This document shows, piece after piece, positions 1 to 11,256 of a stretch of 64,000 nt of DNA; position 1 is the first letter of the stretch, and each line of letters starts with the position of its first letter. A program made the position numbers and the translations under genes. The notes beneath the pieces were generated by a model that was not told the DNA's origin, searched no databases, and saw only the letters and a list, made by a program, of their open reading frames with translations. Source of the DNA: Diplonema japonicum (taxonomy: Eukaryota; Euglenozoa; Diplonemea; Diplonemida; Diplonemidae); NCBI GenBank assembly GCA_964019335.1, contig OZ025664.1:124001-188000 (forward strand). The letters are read 5' to 3'.

Positions 1-1183
1 TATTCCGTGTGAATTGTGTCCAGGTTGCTTGCTTGCTTGCTGCATGCAGACGTGTGTCTATTGAAGGAGGAGTTGTTTCCCCCGCCTCTCACCTATCATA
101 GTCCCCGTGTGTGCGGAGTCTGAGTCTGAGAGGTGTTGTAAGTAATCTGGGAAATGAAAAGTGAAAAGCAAAAGAGAAGAAAAAAAAGGGGGTGAATGCC
201 CTGACGTCCGATAGCTTGTATTTTTTTTTTTTTTTTTTTTTTTTTAACCAAAAAAAAAAACCTCTGGAAAAAAGACCTGGTGTCGCAAAAAAAAAAAAGA
301 AGGGAAAAAAAATCTAAACTGAATGGACTGTAGCAGTCTCAGCTTCACGTGGCTTTTTCACGTACGTCCCTTGCACGGTGCATGGTGTCAAATTGCTTAT
401 TATCTTGGTTAGTCCTCTTATTTTTGTTTTTGTTTGTGTTATTAATCTGCGTTGATGCAATTTCTATTCATTTTTCCACTTTCTGCTCCTTACTCCCTGT
501 GCACTAGTTAGAAAAAAAAAATAAACAAGAAAAATAATGGACCAAGTCAAGAAGGAGAGGAAGGGGGAAGGCACGTCTACTTTTTTTTTTAATTATTATT
601 TACTCCTACCTTTAACCTTTGACGTTATGTATTTTGTATTTTGTCAGCGTGCAGTTCCCATTTATAGTTCAGGGTTCTTTTTTTTCTTGTTTTTTTTAAA
701 ATTTATTTTTGAATCGGTACTCTTGTCACCTTACCACCTTTCTCTTTCCACCCTTCGGCACTTTTCTTAAAGCTATCCCCACCCCCCTATTCTCGGTTTC
801 TCGAAATTTAAGCACTAAGAGAAGGAAAATGAGATAGTTAGAAAGAGAAAAAGAAACGCCATCCTGTGTGTCGCGGGACTTCCCCTTCAACGTTTTCGGG
901 GGGGTTTTTTTTTCTCTTTTCTTCTTTTGAGATTCGTCCGGGTGTTGGAGTGTTACCTTGAGTTGTCAGTTCTAACTATGGATTGATGAACTCTGGATTG
1001 AATAGAAAGGGGGGGGGAAAAAAAACCCCCTTAGTAGCTACTAAACGTAAGAAATGTGAGATGCCCCCTCCCCTCCTCTTATTGTTCGAACCTCTCTACG
1101 TGTTTTGTTGTAGCAGTCCATCTGATCTCCCACTGGATTGTGGAAGAAACTTTTGTGGTGACTTCTTGTTTTTTTGCAAGTAT

Positions 1184-1215
<32 letters not shown>

Positions 1216-1269
1216 CCTTCCTTCTCAATGTCATTGAAACCCTGAGTTTCCTACCAAACCACAGGCAAC
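1..1269. other. Noncoding leader region, homopolymer-rich
   Basis: No convincing coding frame. It holds a TTGC microsatellite near 28-41, T runs near 221-245, and a 30-nt T run at 1186-1215 followed by an acceptor-like ACAG at 1261-1264, five bases before the antiporter ATG. The first 150 bases may be the 3' UTR of a gene left of the window; this cannot be decided here. Confidence 0.5.
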
Positions 1270-2988
1270 ATGTCCGAATCAACAGGAATGGGAAACCTGG
1301 GCCCCGGGTACGGAGCAGTGGACACACCCAACAACAACAGGGACAGCGTGTCGAACTTGTCAGCTCGCTCGGGGGAGGAGGACGTAAGGAGCACAAGGAA
1401 CCCTCTCAGGAACAGTGTTCGGAACAGCATGAATCCAAGAGGGAGCAGAATGGTGGACCCCCTCCGAGCGAGCAGGAAGAGTTGGGCACCTGGGAACATA
1501 GCTTCGCGCATGTCAGTCACGATGCCCAACGCCATCCCTGTGCATGCTGACGAGCCCGACACCCCCTTTCAGCTCATAAAACGGGAGTGTCACCTGATCA
1601 TCGGTGCAGGTACATCGATCTTCTTCCTCATTTGGGGCGACCACCACACGCTGGAGACTCTTGACGCTGGGCTCTTCGCTGTTATGTTCACATGGATCTT
1701 CTGTGTGATCTTGTGGCATGCTTTTGCTGTTGTTCGTCACGCGGACTGTCTTGCTGTGAGGCTCGGTGAACCGTATGGCACACTCATCCTGACTATCTCT
1801 GTGATCAGCATTGAAGTCATCATGATGGTGGCCCTCATGTTCAGTGCAGATAAGCCGACCAATGCGCGTGACACGATGTTCAGTGTCATCATGATCGTGA
1901 TAAACGGCATGCTCGGTGTGACCCTCATCCTCGGTGGGGTGCGGCACTCTGAGCAGGAGTACAACTTCCAAAGCTCCCAGTCTTTCCTCAACGTTATTAC
2001 ACCTCTGGGCGTTCTTAGCCTCATAATACCATCTTACACAAAGCACACTGGTGGATACGGCGGGCAGGTCAGCAACTTCCATGCTGTCTTCCTGATCTTT
2101 ACTTCGATTGCGTTGTATGGAACCTTTTTGTTGGTGCAGACCATCAAGCACCCTGAGTTCTTCATGTACTCCAACAAGTTTGGAGTGCCGAACTATTTCT
2201 CTGAAGATGAGCAAGAGGACAGAGATCTTGGAGAGGGTGAGACGGATATCATGCGTGAGGTGCAGAAGTTGAAGAGCGACCAGGGCAAGCTTGCGCAGTC
2301 TGTATCGAACCTCACCAGGCAGCTGGCAGAGAGCCCACGTGCGTCATGCGAGGCAGTCAACCCCTTCGAGGAGAGCGAGGATGAGCACGCAGGGCTTGTC
2401 ATCCGCTCCACGAGGTACCACGCAGCGCTCCTGCTGCTGAGCATGGTGCCTGTTTCACTGCTTGCCGAAAAGCTTGCTGTGCTTGTTGAGAAGCTGATCA
2501 AGGATCTGAACGCGCCTGATGCCATGGCAGGCTTCCTGATCGCGATCCTTGTTCTGTCACCAGAAGCCATGGGGGCAGCAAAGGCAGCCCTTGCCAACAA
2601 GATCCAACGAACGGTGAACATTGCCCTTGGTATGCACAGAGAAGAAGAAGAACAACAATAACAACAACACAGGATCTGCATTGTCGACCATCGGGCTGAC
2701 TGTGCCTGCTGTGCTGACGGTGAGCCTTGTTGCAGACAAAGAGGTGGAACTGGGTTTGAGCAAGATAAGCGTTGTGGTGTTCGTGTTGACCTTGTTGGTG
2801 TGCCAGACCACCTTTGGTGGTGGGAAGACGGGTATACTGCAGGTATGTGTGCACGCAAGGCATCACCACCACCACCACAGGGCGCTGTGCACCTTGTCAT
2901 CTTTGTCTCTTACGTAGCGCTGCTGTTTGAGATGCCCGATGAGGTGTCAGACACCCCCACTGCCCCTAACGTTACAGCCTTCCTTTAA
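1270..2988 (+). CDS. ChaA-type calcium/sodium:proton antiporter
   Basis: Exons 1270-2629, 2673-2842 and 2881-2988 give 545 residues. Residues 1-95 are a polar Ser/Arg/Asn-rich cytosolic extension. The membrane part from about 108 resembles bacterial ChaA: a GEPYGT motif (166-171) followed by a helix with Glu182, then a hydrophilic loop (about 310-380), then a second half with SPEAMGAAKAAL and ending in GILQGAVHLVIF. The two halves match the internal duplication of CaCA-family exchangers, whose acidic helices bind cations. The splice joins are supported because they restore the conserved ChaA C-terminus in frame. The start is chosen because an ACAG acceptor lies five bases upstream. It probably exports Ca2+ or Na+ across the plasma or an organelle membrane; substrate and location are inference. 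The family call is confident. Confidence 0.88.
2630..2672 (+). other. Spliceosomal intron 1 of ChaA-like gene (43 nt)
   Basis: GTATGC donor, ACACAG acceptor, phase 1. Removing it joins the conserved NIALG to SALSTIGLT, as in bacterial ChaA. Confidence 0.88.
2843..2880 (+). other. Spliceosomal intron 2 of ChaA-like gene (38 nt)
   Basis: GTATGT donor after CAG, CCACAG acceptor, phase 0. Removal restores GILQGAVHLVIF. Confidence 0.88.
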
Positions 2989-4881
2989 ACTGACACTGTG
3001 CGGTCTGAAGGGTTTTCTGTGGCGTGAGCGGCACCCCTTACCTTGTCCCCTTCTCGTTTTTCTTCGTGTGGTCTCAACGTTTTCCTAGCGGGGGGGAAGA
3101 CTTTACTTTATTTTCTTTTTCCTTTTTTCTTTTTTTCTTATGCTTCTTCTCTTGTCCTGCCTCTCTACATCTTGAGGTGTGCTGAACTCCCCCCTTTTTT
3201 TTCCTGGCCTGCTGATATTCGTTTCAATCATCCTTTCGATGACGAATATGGCCCCGCTTTTTTTTTTTTTTTTTTCCCTTTTTTTTTCTATGTTTTTTTT
3301 TCTTTTTTTTTCTCTTCTTTTTTCCGACAAAAAAAATGAGGATTACAAACAAAAAAAAAAAACATAAAAAATAAATAAAAAACTATAAGAAGTTGGGGGT
3401 TTTCCCCCCCCTCCACCCTGTTCTTTCCAACAAGAGATAATCTCTGACGCACTCAAAAAAGATGCTGTGTTTATTTAAAAAGAAATCCCCCCCCCCCCCC
3501 TTCTCGTCCTGAGGCAGAAATGAAGAGCGCGAAAATGTTGTTGTTTTCGGTAACAATTGTTTTCCCCACCATTCGCTCAAAAAAAGCAAGGGGGAAAGCT
3601 GCAAGCCAGAACGCACAGCGGGACAAACAACGCAGGTGCCCCTTGTTCAAAAAAAAAAAAAAAAAAAAAAAATACGCGTTGTTTCTCTTCAACAACATTT
3701 TTCCGATTTTTAGGGAAAAAAAAATGTGTTTTCTTCCTAAATGTGAGCAATAAACTCTCCCTCCGCGTCCTGTCCTGATCCCCGTTTTGTGGTCTTGTGA
3801 AATCGATGCTTGTGGCATGAATCTTCCCTTTCCCCCTTCCCCTTTTACCCTTACTGTCTCTTGTCTTTGTTAGTCACTGTCACCCGCTTTGGCCTTTCCC
3901 TTGTCCAAGTGCTGTGGTGTGTCTCAGTGGTGACAACAAAACAATCCCCCCCCCCCCCCCCCCCTCCGGTTGCTTAATCTTTTTGGAAGTGGCCACTTGA
4001 CCCCTTCCCATCAACATCTAGCATCTAGCTAGAATCGTTAGACAGGGCAGGAATGAAATATTTTCCGTCTAAAAAAAAAGGGGAAAGGGGGGAGAAATGA
4101 GCCTTACAAAAAAAAAAAAAAAAAAGAAAAAAAAGGAAAACAAATGATTTTTTTTTTTAAAGATGATTTAGGTTGCAACTCTCCCATTTTTTTTTGTTAT
4201 TTTTGTTCTATTTGTCCCTTGCCTGTTGTGTGACGTTGAAATGGTGTTTTCTCTCTGTGAGTTCGTTAGTCGAGTAACATCGGCAAAAACAGGCATGACG
4301 AGAGAGAATATAGAAAAAGGAGGAAGAGAGGAAAGCAAAAAAAAAAAAAAAAAAAAAAGCCTCTAGTCGGAATTCTCCTGAATAGTTTGCCTTGGTGTGT
4401 TTTTGCGTGACACTGTTTTTTTTTTTTTCTTTTTTTTTTCTCTCCTTTTTTTTGGTTTTGTTTTGTTTTGTTTTGTTTTATTTCTCTTTCTTTGGACTCT
4501 CATTCCCAATGTTTCTCGCTTGTGAAAAAAAGAAATCTCACCATTTTGAAACAAGGAAAAAAGAAAAGACAATTCCGATCCTTTTAAGAAATAAATACAT
4601 AAACAAATACATAAAAGACCCCCCCCCCCCCCTCGGCCCTTGCGCCCTTGCAGCAATACAGTGAAAAATACGCACTGCAAAGGAAGAAGCATACCGTAGA
4701 TCATTGAGGGTTAGAAAAAAATAAAGGAAGAAAAAATAAAGGAATACGGACATTGTTCAAAATAGCAGAAATTATCCTTTTTTTTTTAAATTTTTTTTTT
4801 TTTCAAAGCTTCCCCTTTAAAAAAAAAAAGCTGATTACATCGCGACGTCTATGACAAATTGTTAAAAAAAAAAGGGGGAAG
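2989..4881. other. Gene-free homopolymer-rich spacer
   Basis: Long A, T and C runs, a (TTTTG)n microsatellite near 4452-4477, and only low-complexity short frames on both strands (Phe- or Lys-rich). No gene, tRNA or clear structured RNA was seen. Confidence 0.6.
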
Positions 4882-4883
4882 TA

Positions 4884-5469
4884 CTGTAAAGCGAAAAATT
4901 CCGGAAGACCTGCTTACAGAACTTAATCGTCCACTTTACATCAAGACACGATAGATCATCGACAAGAAGATTAGGCCCAGCTCCATGGAACATGGGCGGA
5001 CAGCCATCCAATGATGCCATTAGGCACCAAGACCAAACAGAGGGCCAAGGTTGTGAAATTATGTGGCCTTACAACACGACAAAAAAAAAGCCATAACCGG
5101 CCGGTTTGCTGTGTCCCTTTCTTGGGACAAAGCTTGCCTCAGCAGCTGATATACAAAGGTAGGACTGAGCCCCCCATCTGGACAACAGTGCCCACGTGCT
5201 GTCCCGAGGGTGGCACGCCCCCTCCAAACATTGGGCAAACATGGAAACCCTCAAGATCTAGGTGGGTACAGGAAGTATTCCTCCCTTTCAGTAAAGACAT
5301 GATTGATGCTCGGGGTCTTGAGCCTGATGACTTTAACGGCCCCTTCTTGAAGATAGTGTTCTCTCAGCTAAAAAAGATTCCAGGGGAGAAAAATGTCGGA
5401 AGAGAAAAATGCCGGAGTGACAAACTCCTGGAGAAACCCACTTCTATTTCAGATCTTTTTGTTTTACAG
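4884..5469 (+). mobile_element. Truncated pogo-like DNA transposon with TA target sites
   Basis: The left end CTGTAAAGCGAAAAA (from 4884) and the right end ...TTTTTGTTTTACAG (to 5469) are inverted repeats, and each is flanked by TA (4882-4883, 5470-5471). TA duplication and CTGT/ACAG-like ends fit the Tc1/mariner-pogo superfamily. Inside is a frame resembling a DDE endonuclease fragment. At 586 bp it is far shorter than a complete pogo element (about 2 kb), so it is an internally deleted, non-autonomous copy. Related ends occur at 8361-8554 and 54997-55093. Confidence 0.72.
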
Positions 5470-5472
5470 TAA
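5011..5472 (+). pseudogene. Degenerate DDE (pogo/Jerky-like) transposase fragment
   Basis: The 153-residue frame contains KVVKLCGLTTRQKKSH, SLPQQLIYKGRTEP and later VQEVFLPFSKDM...GLEPDDFNGPFLKIVF. These follow the order of the DDE_1 endonuclease region of pogo/Jerky transposases, in which a LPPQLIYKGKT-like segment precedes a helix and then an I-F-D-hydrophobic strand carrying a catalytic Asp. Here that Asp appears lost (LKIVF), and the DNA-binding domain and the rest of the catalytic core are absent. The stop codon overlaps the right terminal repeat and TA site. It is a dead relic, not a host gene. The family assignment comes from memory of motifs and is moderately sure. Confidence 0.6.
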
Positions 5473-5699
5473 TTAAAAAAGGAAAAAGTAGCCAATCTCC
5501 CCCCCCTCCCCTCCTGCCTCCTTTGAAGTCCCCTTTGGTGAGGAAAACAAAAAAACAAGAAGAAAAGAATAGCAGAAGTTAAACAGGGGGAAAGTCATAA
5601 CCTGCTTCTGCGTTCTGACGGAACGGACATATCTCGTTTTTTTTTTTTCTCCTTCTCGTTTTGACTCCTTTGTCTCATTCACATCCCCCATGACAGGCT

Positions 5700-5729
5700 A
5701 TGTACCGTGCTCTGTGCGTCAGCAGGCAG
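5700..5729 (+). other. Possible short first exon (mitochondrial presequence)
   Basis: An ATG lies three bases after CATGACAG, the usual start context in this window. It encodes MYRALCVSRQ and then meets a GTAAGG donor. Splicing to AAACAG at 5957-5962 (a 233-nt intron) would enter the next gene's frame and give MYRALCVSRQPAGGMQLTSAEL, with a basic presequence-like start. The intron would be much longer than the other thirteen. The alternative is that 5700-6011 is an unspliced upstream ORF of 103 residues. Confidence 0.35.
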
Positions 5730-5977
5730 GTAAGGTGTGTTGGGTGGGCAAGCGGTGCAACACCAGCAAAGAAAACAGCTAGGGCCCCCGTGGACGAGAG
5801 GGGCCAGACAAGGAATCGAAAACAAAAGCCCCCTACCCCACGATCGTTGTCAGACGTTGTGAATTTGCGCGAAGACCACCGTGAGGACGCACTCAAGCCG
5901 CCTCTTCGTCTCACGAGGAGGTTTTCCCGACACGAGAGGCAACACCGTGAAGTGCCCAGAAACAGCCAGCAGGCGGC

Positions 5978-7492
5978 ATGCAGCTCACCTCCGCAGAGCT
6001 CCATGCCCTGACGGCACAGCTAAGCAGGACCACTGTCAGCAGGTTGGTCAAGGACGCCTTCTACGCGGCGGTCCGCCTGCGGGACATCCCTAGCCACCGC
6101 AAAGCGGAGCAGCAGCTCTGCGGCGTGTACGACTGGCACCCAGACGAAGCTTCCGTCGCCGTCTGGGCAACAGGCAAGCTGCAGATCATCAATTCTAAAC
6201 TATGGACCGACGTGAGGAACAGCATAGAGCGAAAAGGTGCGCAAAGCTTTACTGAAAAACACATTACGGTGGTAGCCTCTGCGTACCTCTCCAAGAAGGG
6301 CGGCACAGAGGACTGCACGGCAGTGATGGCGGTCCTGTGGGATGAGCTGCACCGCAGGTCTGCATGGAGGCACCCTGACGTGAGAGTGCTCGGACCGCTG
6401 ATGAAGCACACGCCGCACTCGCGGCAGGTGATGTCCTTCATGAAGTACAGCTGGCGATACCACCCCGACACCCTGCTGCAGGTGTTGGAGGAGGCTTACG
6501 ACAAACGCCACCCTTCCTACGAGCAACTGCAGTACGCCGTGCAAGATGGCTTGCGGACAACGGGGCTGCGGGCTCTGAGGGTCTACGACACCTTCATCAA
6601 CGTGGTGAAGGGCAATAGGAAATTCGTCGACATGCTGGCAGAGGAGTACTGTGCACGCTACAGGACAGCACAGAAGAAGGGCGCAGAAGCACGTGAGGAT
6701 CTGCACCACCTGTACTTGGCACTGTTGATGGTGGTGAACAATGCAGCGAACGACGTGAGCACAGCACTACTAGTGGACAACATGCCTGAGGGGCTCTCTC
6801 CGTGGGCCAGGTCTATGACCATCCGGCAACTGGGACGCCTGGGCAGCATCAACCAGTCGTTTTTCGAGTACCACGTGATGCCCTTCACACGCATGAAGGG
6901 CACAAGCCTGACAGACCTGGTGACGGCAGCATGCGGTGTCCCCAACATGCTGTCCTACATCAGCTTCTGGGACCACGTAGGTGCGGCATGCATGAGGGAA
7001 GGACTTAAAAACGACAGAACGGGGAGAACAATTGAAAGCCTTGTAAAGTTCATAAAACAGCTGCCTGGCACGTGCATGTACCTGCTTGAGGAGGAAGTGG
7101 CGGCACGTGGTCTCAGCTGCTTCACAGCAAAGCAGCTGGTGAGTTTAAAAGAGGGTCTGGACACAGACATATTCCCCCATATTCATGGGATGGTTAAAAC
7201 CAAAGAGGCAAGGCTGAGCGAGTGCGTGGCACTGCTCAACCTGCCTGACATCGAAGATGAAGTTGCGCTCCTGCACGACTTGAGGGAAGCCATCGAAGCA
7301 CGCCCGGTGAAGGTGCTGGCACAGCTCCCCGTGACCAAGATCACATTGTTGATCACGAGAATGGCGGACCTGCGGTGGGCAGAGGGGCAGCTGGTGGACA
7401 ATGTGAAAATCATCACACAGCGTGCAAGGATCCCCGACGAGGAGTGGGCTCAGATCCATGCTGACTTTGCAAGAATGAATGTGAGCATTTAG
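5978..7492 (+). CDS. Helical-repeat protein, possibly organellar RNA-related
   Basis: 504 residues from the ATG at 5978; an in-frame TGA lies just upstream. The protein has no signal peptide or membrane segment. It is built of alternating amphipathic helices with recurring patterns such as VLGPLMKHTPHSRQVMSFMKYSWRYHP and LLQVLEEAYDKRHPSYEQLQYAV. This style is seen in FASTK/RAP, heptatricopeptide and OPR-type organellar RNA-binding proteins. No RAP domain is visible at the C-terminus. If the 5700-5729 exon is used, the product gains a short basic N-terminus suited to mitochondrial import. Function is not assigned; the helical-repeat call is based on pattern only. Confidence 0.75.
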   Translation: MQLTSAELHALTAQLSRTTVSRLVKDAFYAAVRLRDIPSHRKAEQQLCGVYDWHPDEASVAVWATGKLQIINSKLWTDVRNSIERKGAQSFTEKHITVVASAYLSKKGGTEDCTAVMAVLWDELHRRSAWRHPDVRVLGPLMKHTPHSRQVMSFMKYSWRYHPDTLLQVLEEAYDKRHPSYEQLQYAVQDGLRTTGLRALRVYDTFINVVKGNRKFVDMLAEEYCARYRTAQKKGAEAREDLHHLYLALLMVVNNAANDVSTALLVDNMPEGLSPWARSMTIRQLGRLGSINQSFFEYHVMPFTRMKGTSLTDLVTAACGVPNMLSYISFWDHVGAACMREGLKNDRTGRTIESLVKFIKQLPGTCMYLLEEEVAARGLSCFTAKQLVSLKEGLDTDIFPHIHGMVKTKEARLSECVALLNLPDIEDEVALLHDLREAIEARPVKVLAQLPVTKITLLITRMADLRWAEGQLVDNVKIITQRARIPDEEWAQIHADFARMNVSI

Positions 7493-7599
7493 TATAATAT
7501 TATTATTATTTTTTCTTTTCTTTTTGCGCCCTTCTCTCCCCTTTTTACATTCAAATAACAGGTCTCTTTGGAACACAGAAAGAAGAAAAAAAATACAAA

Positions 7600-7866
7600 A
7601 TGCACACCCCTGACTCAACATCTGTGGAGACTATGTCCATGCTGCTGAAACAGTTTAAGAAAATGTCGAAGAAAGAGAGTGTTGAAAAAGCCAACAAGAA
7701 GTGGTTTGGATCTGAAGCGCACGGCAGTGACAAGAGTGAGGCGGCCTTCAAGAAAGAAAAGAGGCAGCAAGACGATCTACTGCTGAACATGATAGCAGAC
7801 AGCTTCCGCCAAATGGGCGAGACTCCCCGCCGCAAGCATAGGGTGCCCAAGGAAGAGCAACAGTAA
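7600..7866 (+). CDS. Small basic hypothetical protein
   Basis: 88 residues, Lys/Ser/Gln-rich, with no membrane segment. The first half is likely helical (MLLKQFKKMSKKESVEKANKKWFG). The leader is A-rich right up to the ATG, and an AACAG acceptor-like site lies about 40 nt upstream (ends 7560), as for other genes here. I do not recognise a family. A balanced amino-acid composition set against the homopolymer surroundings is the main support. Confidence 0.5.
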   Translation: MHTPDSTSVETMSMLLKQFKKMSKKESVEKANKKWFGSEAHGSDKSEAAFKKEKRQQDDLLLNMIADSFRQMGETPRRKHRVPKEEQQ

Positions 7867-8360
7867 GATGCTATAGACTTGTACCATACCTTTTTTATTT
7901 TTTATATTTTTTATTTGTAGATAGTAATGCATATCACTCTCAAGCACTTCTTGGTCCTGTAGCCCCATTTTTTTTTTTTTAAAGAATTTTTTTTTCCCTC
8001 TAAACCAGGCCGTGTTTATTGCTTTCCGTTTTCCCTTTTTCTTCTTCTTGCCTTTTTCATATTGACACCCTGTCAGATGCTCGGTAATGAAGAGGGAGAG
8101 ATAATAAGGGGGTTTTCTTTTTTTTTTTTTTTTAGTATAAAAAAAAAGAAATTATAATAACTATTTCAAAAGGTGAAGCCGCCGGATGGATTTTTTAAAG
8201 TCCCCCGGTTGCCAACACTTTAGGAATAGATGCAATGCAGCGAATTTTTTTTTGAAAACAGGCTGGTATAAGAGGAAGGTGGTTACAGAGGTGAGCCGGA
8301 GAGCGCTACTCTTTTTTTCGCTTAATTTTTTTTTTCCCTCTTCTTTTTCTCAAAATAGTA

Positions 8361-8554
8361 CTGTAAAATCGATAAATTTTGTTCGATAAGCCTTGCCTCT
8401 CTGGTTTAACAATGTCATGAATATGGGGAAATATGTCCATATTCTGACCCTGCTTTGGGACTCTCCCGAACGCGGTAAAGGCGAAAAATACCCAGCGGTT
8501 ATAAACACCTGAAACTTTTTTTTTTTTTAATCGAACTTTTATGGGTTTTTACAG
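8361..8554. mobile_element. 194 bp TIR element (MITE), pogo-type ends
   Basis: The left end CTGTAAAATCGATAAA, continuing to GTTCGATAAG, is the inverted repeat of the right end (AATCGAAC...TTTTTACAG). Both are flanked by TA (8359-8360, 8555-8556). The first 8-10 bases match the ends of the 4884-5469 transposon, so it is probably mobilised by the same transposase type. No coding content. Confidence 0.65.
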
Positions 8555-8599
8555 TACCTCTCTTTAGGTTCGTAGGATAATAGCGCATATTCACGTCCT

Positions 8600-8638
<39 letters not shown>

Positions 8639-10636
8639 TCCTCCCTATAAATTGCTGTCCCTGCGTAACTAATACTTACACCGGATGTATTCGCTTTTTT
8701 TTTTTTTTTTATTCGAGGAGAATAATAGAATAAGGGAGGGGCGAAAATAATGAAAAAAAAAGATTTTTTTATAAAGAAGAAAAAGGGGAATACGAAGACG
8801 AGAAAAAGAATAAGAATTTATATTTTTTATTTAAAAAAAAAATAGATAAGGGAGCCAGGGAGAAAAAACGGACTGTACTTACAGTGGCTTTTCTTTTTGT
8901 TTATCTTTTTTCTCTCTCTCTTTTTTTTTTTTTTTTTTTTTTGCATTGACCAATTATTTCTCATTTGTTTGTGCCGCCCTCTTTTCCTCTTTTTCCTGAA
9001 ACAGCGAGCACCTGCTAGCTTTTGAGGTTTAGGAACGGTTGGTTACAAAAGACGTTCCTTTTGAGAAAAGGAAACACCCTTTTCTTCTTTACACACTTCT
9101 GCCTTTTTTTTTTTTTTTTTTTTTTATTATAATTTTGGCCCCTTTTTTTTATTTAGGTATGGTACAGTTGTAAAGCTTTTCCATTCTCGGGGCTCTTTTT
9201 TTTTTATTCCTCTTAACCAATTTTTTTCTTTCTTTCCATTTTTCCTTCGGGAATTAAAAAAAAAACCCCTCCCCCCTCCCCCCCTCCCAAGTCTCACAAA
9301 CCACTGAACCCGTGGTTTCTGGGGGGTATGTATCCTCCTCCTCCTGTATGGTATACAGAACTCTCCTTTACTCTTTCCCCCTTCCCCTCCCCCCCTTTTT
9401 ATTTTGTTCGAACTAAAAATTACTATTTGCTGGGCGGTGTGTGTGTTAGATTTTAGCACAGATTTCTGGGAAAAATTAACACTTTCCGTACATAAAATCG
9501 ACGTGCGCAGGAAAAAAAAAAAAAAAAAAAATCAAACAAAGCGCCAGAAATAGTTTTTTTTTATTCATCTCTTTTTTTTTTTTTTTTTTTTTTTGACTGT
9601 GCCAAGAGATTGGAAGCGAGGGGGGGGGAGGGAATCCCCTCTTTTTATCCCCCCTCTCTTTTCTGAAGCATTGCACGTGTTTTCTTTTTCTAAAAAAAAA
9701 AAGATCAGATTTTCCCCCCCAAAAAAACTGGGAGAGGGGGTCATTGACTATCCCCTTTATTTTTAATCATTCCCTTTATTTTAAAGAATCTTTACACCTC
9801 ACATCTCAAGTGTTTGTGGGTACGGGGGGGTGGGGGGAAGGTAACCTCAATTTTTTTGTTCAGCAAAAAAAAAAACCCCTTTTTTAGCACCACCGCAGTT
9901 GACACTGTTGTACCCCGATCCGAGCACATCAGAGATTAGAAGTTGTTGACCCTTCCACTTTTTTTTTTCTCCCGAGGGGGGCAAGAGGTATTTTCATTCA
10001 TACTCTCTGCCCGGCAGCAGGAAACGCTCACTTTGGCACCTTCATGGCAAAAAAAAAAAAAAAAAAAAAAGAAAGAAAGAATAAAGAAAGAAAAAAAAAA
10101 CTCTTCTGTTCCCCCGTTTAGTGCTAAGCATCGTTTTTTTTTTCTTTTTTTTTTCCCTTTCATGAGAGGTGGGAAGAAAAAAAAGGGGGGGGGGGAAAGG
10201 TAACGATGGCAAAAAACCCTTTAGAAACTAGCTTCGTAGGCTAGAATCTTTTTTTTTCTCTTTTATAATTATGCTTTAGTGGGATTTGGAGAATGGAAAA
10301 AAAAAAGAAAAAAAAAAAAAAAAAAAAGCCAGCTGCCTTAGTCTGCTACAACGTGCGATTCCTGCTGACTGTGTCACCTCCTCCCCTTTATCCGACCCTC
10401 TAAGAAATACTAAATACTCCCCGCAAAACTATTGCGGCGGGAAACAACTATTTTTTGAAAGTTAACTCTCAAGTAGCTGGCCAGCCTTTGTGCCCAAGGC
10501 GTGGGCAGGCGGCAGTCTTATGGGGTGTTTTTACTGTTAATGTAACGATTTTTTTTATCCCCTCCCCCCATCAACACAAACCCACCTTTTCGTTAAAGTA
10601 AAGATTCTCTTCCCCCACCTCATATCTCTAACCTGC

Positions 10637-10671
<35 letters not shown>

Positions 10672-10709
10672 CGCAGCGAATAAACCACTATTGCCAAATC
10701 AGGCTAGGT

Positions 10710-10743
<34 letters not shown>

Positions 10744-11210
10744 TCCATTTGGACACTTGAACTTTTTGAGATATGAACCCCCCCCTCCCCCCCCCCCCAT
10801 TTTCCCCCTTTTCCATCTTTCCCTTTTGTTAACATTTAAAAAAAAAAGGAAAAAAAAACAAAAAAAAAACTTTCAAGAGTGAATTCCTGAAAGAAAAAAA
10901 CTAAAAAAAACAAAACAAAACAAAAAAAAAAAACAAAACTAAATATTTAATGAAAAAAATTCAGAATCCGGTGATCTCACGGAGCTTGGCAGGGGCCACT
11001 GGAGAATGAGGTAATTACTGCTCGCTGCGTAGAGTAAGTTGTTGCAGCTTTCAAAGGAGTCAAAGCATGCCACCAACAAAGTGAAATACAAAAGATCTTA
11101 TTTTTCATACAAAAAAAAAAAAAAAAAAAAAATACGTTGGTAATATTTTAACTAAAAGGCCAAATATGAGTGTGTGTGGAACCAATGAGCAGGAGCGTGA
11201 AAATAAAGTT

Positions 11211-11212
11211 CA

Positions 11213-11243
<31 letters not shown>

Positions 11244-11256
11244 ACAAACACACAAA
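11211..11256. repeat. C(n)(CA)n microsatellite
   Basis: A run of 18 C followed by about eight CA units, an interrupting AA, and further CA. Confidence 0.85.

Noticed and set aside
1079-2900. Long minus-strand frames under the antiporter and other genes
   Set aside because: They mirror real + strand coding regions with codon bias and have no family features.
3043-3367. Phe- and Lys-rich frames in T or A runs (here and across 8-14 kb)
   Set aside because: Translations of homopolymers; no complexity or conserved motifs.
5881-6093. Frame over the start of the helical-repeat gene
   Set aside because: Alternative frame of the same leader, Arg/His-rich, not continued.
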